Origin: DATJHM01 sp035493895
GTDB taxonomy: Bacteria; Chloroflexota; Ktedonobacteria; Ktedonobacterales; Ktedonobacteraceae
Assembly (NCBI GenBank): GCA_035493895.1
Contig: DATJHM010000026.1
Location: forward strand, 1-9,278
DNA: 9,278 bases
Direction of reading: 5' to 3'
A program made the position numbers and the translations under genes. The notes below the pieces were generated by a model. The model ran no database searches and had not been told where the DNA came from. It saw only the letters and a program-made list of their open reading frames with translations. Positions 5,650 to 9,278 of the stretch are shown here, piece by piece; positions within the stretch are counted from its first letter, which is position 1, and every line of letters starts with the position of its first letter.

Positions 5650-7062
5650 ATGACGAATTGGACGAATCCGCCGCAGCCGCCTGAATCATCACAACAATAC
5701 CAATCGCTAACGGGCCCGCAACCACCACAGCCTCAGCCGCCTGCTGGTCCGCCGCCCTCGCCTTACCAATCGCTAGCGGGTCCGCAACCCACGCCTTATC
5801 AACCGCCTGCTGGTCCACCTCCCACACCCTACCAGCCGCCTGCTGGTCCACCGCCACGCTCATATCAGCCTCAAACGGGTCAGCCGCCCACACCGTATCC
5901 ATCGCCAACCACGAACCCGCTTGCGCCGTATCCATCGCCTGCGGGTCCGCAACCATTCTCCTACCAGCCACCCATGACGAATCCACTTGTCTATCAGCCT
6001 CCCATGACAAATCCCTATCAGGTCCCAACGGGTCCGCAATCATTCCCATTCCAGGCATTAACGAACCAGCCGCCACTGCGTAAACGCTACACGCCAGAAC
6101 AGATCCGCCTGTACTTCTTCCCATTCCCCGATCGTGGTCCAAAAATACGTGAGCTTCAGCAAAAGCGGCTAAAGTTGTATCAACAGATAGGGCTATTGGC
6201 ACTCGTTGGTCTGGTCATTATAGTGCTACTCATAGCGTCCGCCGGACAGGGAATAAGCTATCTCGGACTCACGGAATTTGCCGGGATCATTGGCGTTATT
6301 GTGCTCATTGTCCAGCTCGTGAGAAACAAATTGCTGCCATTGAATGAAGAGTTGCGCAGAGAAATTGCCGACGACATCAGAGAAAAAGAGTACACGCGAA
6401 CCCTTCAGCCTCCGAACGTGCACGAGTACGATCAGTGGGTAAGCGAGATAGGCGACGATATCTACGAAAATGCCCCGACCAGACTGCACCTGCACGAGCA
6501 TCCAGAATACAAAGCCTGGAAAAAGGCGGGAAACAGCGAGCAGTACATGCTCCGATCCGAAGTCCCTGAACAATACGGAGCCTCCTTACGCCTGGAAGGG
6601 CGTTCCGACGAAAAGGATGAGCTCCCCCCTCAACTTCAGAAACGGACGCGCAATGAGAGAGTGAGAGCAAGGCATTACAGCGTCTACGTCTTTACCGCGC
6701 TTTTTATTGCCGAAGACTATATCGCGATTTACACAAATACTGTGAACCTGCGCGATTCGACGCGAGACAGAGAAGAGTTTGAATACTGCTATCATCAACA
6801 CCTCTCACATATGCTGCTCAATGTCGATACAACCTCGCAAGAGACCGATATACCACAAGAAGGGCAAATTGAAGTCAAAGAGAGCAACCTTTCGCTCACA
6901 TTCGATAGTGGCCGTACGATCAGGCGAAACATCACCTCGCTCCATGAGGGAAGCCTGTCCATCACCAGGATAGGTGATATCCATGAAAAGCTTACCAGGG
7001 CATTAATAGACCACGAAAGGAGCATGGTCAGGAGCATAAGGGAAGCAGGCAACGTAGAGTGA
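5650..7062 (+). CDS. Proline-rich two-transmembrane protein with unknown C-terminal domain
   Basis: Protein of 470 residues with no signal peptide. Residues 1-140 are low-complexity, rich in Pro, Gln, Tyr and Gly, and built of an 11-residue tandem repeat (PPAGPPPTPYQ-like). A basic stretch (PKIRELQQKRLKLYQQ, 164-179) leads into TM1 (about 180-197), a short loop (GQGISYLG), and TM2 (about 206-224), followed by RNK; both termini should be cytoplasmic. Residues 229-335 are charged and helical. Residues 338-464 form a compact domain (YSVYVFTALFIAEDYIAIYT, EFEYCYHQHLSHM, IEVKESNLSLTFDSGR) whose strand-rich pattern recalls bacterial PH-like domains, a weak guess. AGAGAG 9 nt upstream supports ATG 5650; another ATG at 5642 is out of frame. 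Placement 29 nt behind the TIR gene suggests a membrane partner that recruits, senses for, or is acted on by the TIR protein. No family is recognised. Confidence 0.85.
   Translation: MTNWTNPPQPPESSQQYQSLTGPQPPQPQPPAGPPPSPYQSLAGPQPTPYQPPAGPPPTPYQPPAGPPPRSYQPQTGQPPTPYPSPTTNPLAPYPSPAGPQPFSYQPPMTNPLVYQPPMTNPYQVPTGPQSFPFQALTNQPPLRKRYTPEQIRLYFFPFPDRGPKIRELQQKRLKLYQQIGLLALVGLVIIVLLIASAGQGISYLGLTEFAGIIGVIVLIVQLVRNKLLPLNEELRREIADDIREKEYTRTLQPPNVHEYDQWVSEIGDDIYENAPTRLHLHEHPEYKAWKKAGNSEQYMLRSEVPEQYGASLRLEGRSDEKDELPPQLQKRTRNERVRARHYSVYVFTALFIAEDYIAIYTNTVNLRDSTRDREEFEYCYHQHLSHMLLNVDTTSQETDIPQEGQIEVKESNLSLTFDSGRTIRRNITSLHEGSLSITRIGDIHEKLTRALIDHERSMVRSIREAGNVE
5737..6021 (+). repeat. 33-bp tandem coding repeat in the proline-rich region
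   Basis: Seven consecutive 11-codon units (residues 30-106) have the pattern xPAGPxPxPYQ, followed by shorter 10- and 8-codon units (PPMTNPLVYQ, PPMTNPYQ). The nucleotide copies differ at many wobble positions but share blocks such as GCCTGCTGGTCC. Such arrays expand and contract by slippage, so length may vary between strains. Confidence 0.85.
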
Positions 7063-7074
7063 AAAATTTCACTC
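7057..7074. repeat. Dyad covering both convergent stop codons
   Basis: GAGTGAAA (7057-7064) and TTTCACTC (7067-7074) are exact inverted copies around AA. The dyad contains the final Glu codon and TGA of the membrane-protein gene and, on the other strand, the final Glu codon and TGA of the MazG-like gene; only 6 nt separate the stops. It may act as a small bidirectional hairpin, but no U-run follows on either strand. Confidence 0.45.
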
Positions 7075-7401
7075 CCCTTCCGGCTCCCGGTTCAGGCTGC
7101 GCTGCCGATCGAAGCCCTCGGGGTAGCGCTTCCGCAGCTTCTCGACATTGGCCTGCATAACCTCATCGAGCGTCAGGCCAGTCGTTTCACAGAGCAGGAT
7201 CAGATACCAGAGCAGGTCACCGATCTCTTTACATAACGCATTTGTATCGAGATCGTGACCGTGATAGAGGACTTTTTTGAGATGATCGACGACCTCGCCC
7301 GCCTCGCCCCCGATGCCGAGCGCGCTGATCGTGAGCAAATCGCGTGGCTCAGTGATGCTACAGGTACGGTGTACTTCTCTGACATATTCGGTAATTTCCA
7401 A
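7069..7401 (-). CDS. MazG-like nucleotide pyrophosphohydrolase
   Basis: Protein of 110 residues, the normal size of single-domain MazG/all-alpha NTP pyrophosphatases, which hydrolyse (d)NTPs to NMP and pyrophosphate with Mg2+. The metal motif is complete: E33-x-x-E36 in GGEAGEVVDHLKK and E59-x-x-D62 in KEIGDLLWYL, with helix TLDEVMQANVEKLRKRYPEGF after it, typical of the family. The start is TTG at 7399-7401; no ATG or GTG exists in frame nearby, and the family begins at just this point (EITEYV). GAAAGAAAG about 9 nt upstream is a modest ribosome site. It converges on the TIR operon and diverges from the GntR gene. It may be nucleotide housekeeping, or part of stress or defence physiology; position alone does not decide. 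Confidence 0.88.
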   Translation of the reverse strand: MEITEYVREVHRTCSITEPRDLLTISALGIGGEAGEVVDHLKKVLYHGHDLDTNALCKEIGDLLWYLILLCETTGLTLDEVMQANVEKLRKRYPEGFDRQRSLNREPEGE

Positions 7402-7471
7402 TGCTTTTTGCTTTCTTTCAAAAGATGATCCAGAAATAGAGTTTCTCAGGCGAATGTAGCGTATTTTTGCG

Positions 7472-7505
7472 CGATATGCAAGATGCTATGACCCCTTGCA
7501 TATCG
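7472..7505. promoter_or_regulatory. 11-bp perfect inverted repeat, probable operator
   Basis: CGATATGCAAG (7472-7482) and CTTGCATATCG (7495-7505) are exact inverted copies with a 12-bp spacer. Half-site centres are 23 bp apart, about two helical turns, so one face of the DNA is presented. The right arm covers the -35 of the GntR-family gene. It lies between divergent genes, a classic place for an autoregulatory operator. A hairpin role is the alternative. Confidence 0.6.
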
Positions 7506-7523
7506 TGAGAAATTATATATAAT
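7496..7523 (+). promoter_or_regulatory. Promoter of the GntR-family gene
   Basis: A perfect -10 TATAAT (7518-7523) stands in an AT-only tract (7511-7528). TTGCAT (7496-7501) lies 16 bp upstream as a poor -35 (TTG matches), which may mean dependence on bending or an activator. The start would be near 7530, about 22 nt before the ribosome site AGAAGGAG (7552-7559). Confidence 0.55.
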
Positions 7524-7548
7524 ATATAGTATATAAGTTCTCGGCGAT
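7502..7548. repeat. Imperfect inverted repeat flanking the -10 tract
   Basis: ATCG-T-GAGAA (7502-7511) and TTCTC-GG-CGAT (7538-7548) mirror each other on either side of the AT tract that holds the -10 and start point. It could be a second operator for the same regulator; the mismatched spacers weaken the case. Confidence 0.25.
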
Positions 7549-7568
7549 GTGAGAAGGAGCCCCTCGCG

Positions 7569-8264
7569 ATGGATTTGCAGCAGGAGAAGGACGCGCGTCC
7601 CAGGACAAAGCAGTTGTTTGTCTATCAGACATTGCGCGATGCGATCATGCACTGCACGCTACAGCCCGGCGAACGACTGGTCACGGAGACGATTGCGCAT
7701 CAGCTCAATGTCAGCCTTATCCCGGTGCGCGAGGCTTTACAATTGCTCCGCGCTGAGGGACTCGTCGAGAGTAGCGCACACGTCGGGGCACGCGTGGCTG
7801 CGATTACACGCGAATCCGTCGTCGAGACGTTTACGCTGATGGAAGGGCTGGAGCTTGTGGCGGCGCGCACGGCCGCAGAACGGCTCTCCCACGCAGATGA
7901 CCTGAGCTTGCAACGGATTGTACAGCAGATGGACGATTGCGAACGGGATGCGCAATTTGAAGACTGGGGCAATCTCAATTCGGAGTTTCACCTCAAAATA
8001 GCACAGATCACTGCGATGCCATTGCTCTACGATATGACCACGCGCGTCTTCGGGCAGTGGGATCGCATTCGGCGCTATTTCTTTAAGGATGTGCTCGCAC
8101 TACGCATTCATACATCGCAGGAAGAACATCATGCGCTTCTCGCCGCACTGCAACAGGGCGATACTGTCCAGTTAGCACGCCTGGTACAGATACACAATCA
8201 GGCGGCGCTCGCTGCCTATCTCGCTTATTTACCTTCGACGAATACCGCTGAGCCAATTCTCTGA
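7569..8264 (+). CDS. GntR-family transcriptional regulator (FadR/FCD subfamily)
   Basis: Protein of 231 residues with AGAAGGAG 9 nt before the ATG. Residues 16-80 are the GntR winged helix: VYQTLRDAIMHCTLQPGERL, then ETIAHQLNVSLIPVREALQLL with the signature VREAL, and the wing EGLVESSAHVGARVA. Residues 84-220 are an all-helical FCD ligand domain; its usual metal ligands appear as N137 and H141 (NSEFH), H187 (EEHHALLAAL) and H209 (QIHNQA). FCD regulators sense sugar acids, organic acids or similar metabolites and usually repress the adjacent catabolic genes. Here the downstream neighbour is a sugar-type dehydrogenase on the same strand 68 nt away, so that gene and this one are the likely targets. 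The effector is unknown. Confidence 0.95.
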   Translation: MDLQQEKDARPRTKQLFVYQTLRDAIMHCTLQPGERLVTETIAHQLNVSLIPVREALQLLRAEGLVESSAHVGARVAAITRESVVETFTLMEGLELVAARTAAERLSHADDLSLQRIVQQMDDCERDAQFEDWGNLNSEFHLKIAQITAMPLLYDMTTRVFGQWDRIRRYFFKDVLALRIHTSQEEHHALLAALQQGDTVQLARLVQIHNQAALAAYLAYLPSTNTAEPIL

Positions 8265-8271
8265 GTTTTTT

Positions 8272-8305
8272 GAAGGCACGAACAGGGCTGTTTGTGCTTC
8301 TTTTC
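8272..8305 (+). terminator. Terminator-like hairpin between GntR gene and dehydrogenase gene
   Basis: GAAGGCACGAACA (8272-8284) pairs with TGTTTGTGCTTC (8289-8300) with one bulged G and one G-U pair, loop GGGC, followed by TTTTC. It begins 8 nt after the GntR stop. It would end or attenuate the regulator transcript and let the dehydrogenase gene be expressed at another level. No clear separate promoter is visible in the 28 nt between it and the next ATG. Confidence 0.6.
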
Positions 8306-8332
8306 ATTGCACAAGAACAGGAGAGAGATCTA

Positions 8333-9278
8333 ATGGCAATTCGCAACATAGGCATCATTATGAACGGCGTGACCGGGCGCATGGGCACCAATCAGCATCT
8401 TGTACGCTCGGTGCTGGCGATTCGCGAACAGGGAGGGCTGCTCCTTCCCAACGGGGATTATCTGGTACCCGATCCTATTCTGCTCGGGCGCAATGAGCAG
8501 AAGGTTCGCCAGCTCGCCCAGACCTACGGCATCGAGCGCTGGAGCACCGATCTGCACGCCTGTCTGGCAAATCCCAATGATACGATCTATTTTGATGCGC
8601 AGACGACCTCACGGCGCGCCGACAGTGTGCGAGCCGCAATGCATGCCGGGAAACATATCTATTGTGAAAAGCCCGTCGCCTCCGATGTTGCCACGGCACT
8701 CGAGCTCTACCAGCTGGCGCGTAAGCTCGGGGTAAAGCATGGCGTCGTACAGGATAAGCTGTTTCTGCCAGGCTTGCTCAAGCTCAAACGTGTGATTGAG
8801 AGCGGATTTCTGGGCAAGATTCTTTCCGTGCGCGGCGAGTTCGGTTACTGGATATTTGAGGGAGATTGGCAGCCCACGCAGCGTCCCTCCTGGAATTACC
8901 GACAGGAAGAGGGCGGCGGCATTATTGTCGATATGTTCTGCCATTGGCGGTATGTCCTCGGACAGACGTTTGGCGAGGTGCAGGCGGTTTCCTGTCTCGG
9001 AACGACGCATGTGCCCGAGCGCTGGGACGAAGCCGGGCGCGGCTATACGGTGACTGCTGACGATGCGGCCTATGCCACGTTTGAGCTGGCTGGAGGCGTT
9101 ATCGCGCAGATGAACTCTTCCTGGTGTGTGCGCGTCTATCGCGATGAGCTGCTGAATTTGCAGGTTGATGGGACGCATGGCAGCGCCGTTGCCGGGCTGC
9201 ATTCCTGCAAAGTACAGAGCCGCGTCAATACGCCGCGTGCCGTCTGGAATCCCGACGTGCCCAATCCGCACGATTTCC
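8333..9278 (+). CDS. Gfo/Idh/MocA-family oxidoreductase (3' end outside window)
   Basis: The frame is open from ATG 8333, with CAGGAGAGAG 7 nt upstream, to the window end; 315 residues are visible and about 60-80 are probably missing. It is a predicted cytoplasmic NAD(P)-dependent dehydrogenase acting on a sugar, inositol or derivative. The Rossmann nucleotide loop is at the N-terminus (IGIIMNGVTGRMG, 6-18). The family's EKP motif is at 112-114 (YCEKPVA), with Lys113 at the active site. The catalytic segment EGGGIIVDMFCHWRYVL carries D200 and H204. The NGVTGRMG loop is of the form also seen in dihydrodipicolinate reductase, but the rest is Gfo/Idh/MocA. Proteins of this subtype often sit with TIM-barrel sugar isomerase and aldolase-like genes, so similar genes may follow (inference from memory). 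Likely regulated by the GntR/FCD protein just upstream. Confidence 0.93.
   Translation, partial: MAIRNIGIIMNGVTGRMGTNQHLVRSVLAIREQGGLLLPNGDYLVPDPILLGRNEQKVRQLAQTYGIERWSTDLHACLANPNDTIYFDAQTTSRRADSVRAAMHAGKHIYCEKPVASDVATALELYQLARKLGVKHGVVQDKLFLPGLLKLKRVIESGFLGKILSVRGEFGYWIFEGDWQPTQRPSWNYRQEEGGGIIVDMFCHWRYVLGQTFGEVQAVSCLGTTHVPERWDEAGRGYTVTADDAAYATFELAGGVIAQMNSSWCVRVYRDELLNLQVDGTHGSAVAGLHSCKVQSRVNTPRAVWNPDVPNPHDF

Noticed and set aside
5288..6202. Minus-strand open frame of 304 codons rich in Ala, Asp and Val
   Set aside because: It lies antisense to the TIR tail and the proline-rich repeat. Its repeated composition is simply the reverse complement of the 33-bp repeat, and it has no recognisable domain.
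7446..7652. Minus-strand 68-codon frame in the MazG/GntR gap
   Set aside because: It overlaps the promoter, operator-like repeat and start of the GntR gene, and its low-complexity YILYIIYN stretch is just the AT tract.
8609..9271. Minus-strand open frame of 220 codons
   Set aside because: It is wholly antisense to the Gfo/Idh/MocA gene, whose Rossmann, EKP and catalytic motifs are clear in the plus frame.
1..9278. CRISPR array, tRNA, rRNA or transposase genes
   Set aside because: No regularly spaced repeats, cloverleaf-like sequence, rRNA stretches or transposase motifs were seen; the deletion scar has no insertion-sequence ends beside it.

Overview
The window is bacterial, of moderate GC, and reads like accessory or mosaic chromosome from a Chloroflexota soil bacterium of the Ktedonobacteria type. 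That placement is inference. It rests on the TIR domain with an 'FCCYARKD' first strand, the proline-rich 'PPAGPPPTPYQ' membrane protein, and the mix of MarR/GNAT, P450 and F420-type genes. No marker gene in the window fixes the taxonomy.

Left part (1-3300). The end of a GNAT acetyltransferase (+) converges on an unrecognised 185-residue helical protein (-), which is preceded by a possible 17-codon leader ORF. A TetR regulator and a cytochrome P450 then form a tight minus-strand operon. It has a clear TTGACA-17-TAAAAT promoter at 3263-3291 and a 13-bp inverted repeat just after the P450 stop.

Deletion scar (3349-4140). The 3' part of an F420-dependent LLM oxidoreductase gene (-) abuts the 3' part of a TetR-type regulator gene (+) at about 3866-3871. 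Both lack their 5' halves. One deletion across a divergent regulator/target pair, removing the shared promoter region, explains the arrangement.

Accessory module (4141-7062). An AT-rich leader of about 400 bp contains palindromes and a plausible promoter. It is followed by two co-directional genes 29 nt apart. The first encodes a TIR-domain protein with an intact SxxxxSDYCxxE-type catalytic motif, a Gly-rich 'GPVYGQVIGG' linker and a helical TPR-like tail. The second encodes a protein with a cytoplasmic proline-rich 11-residue repeat, a two-helix membrane hairpin and an uncharacterised C-terminal domain. This pair is the best candidate for an undescribed system: a TIR effector or sensor with a membrane partner, possibly anti-phage or stress-related.

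Right part (7063-9278). A MazG-like pyrophosphohydrolase (-) converges on the module, with a palindrome covering both stop codons. It is divergent from a GntR/FCD regulator (+). The 167-bp space between them carries an 11-bp perfect inverted repeat that overlaps the regulator's promoter. Beyond a terminator-like hairpin lies a Gfo/Idh/MocA sugar dehydrogenase running off the end of the window, presumably the first gene of a carbohydrate catabolic operon controlled by the GntR protein.
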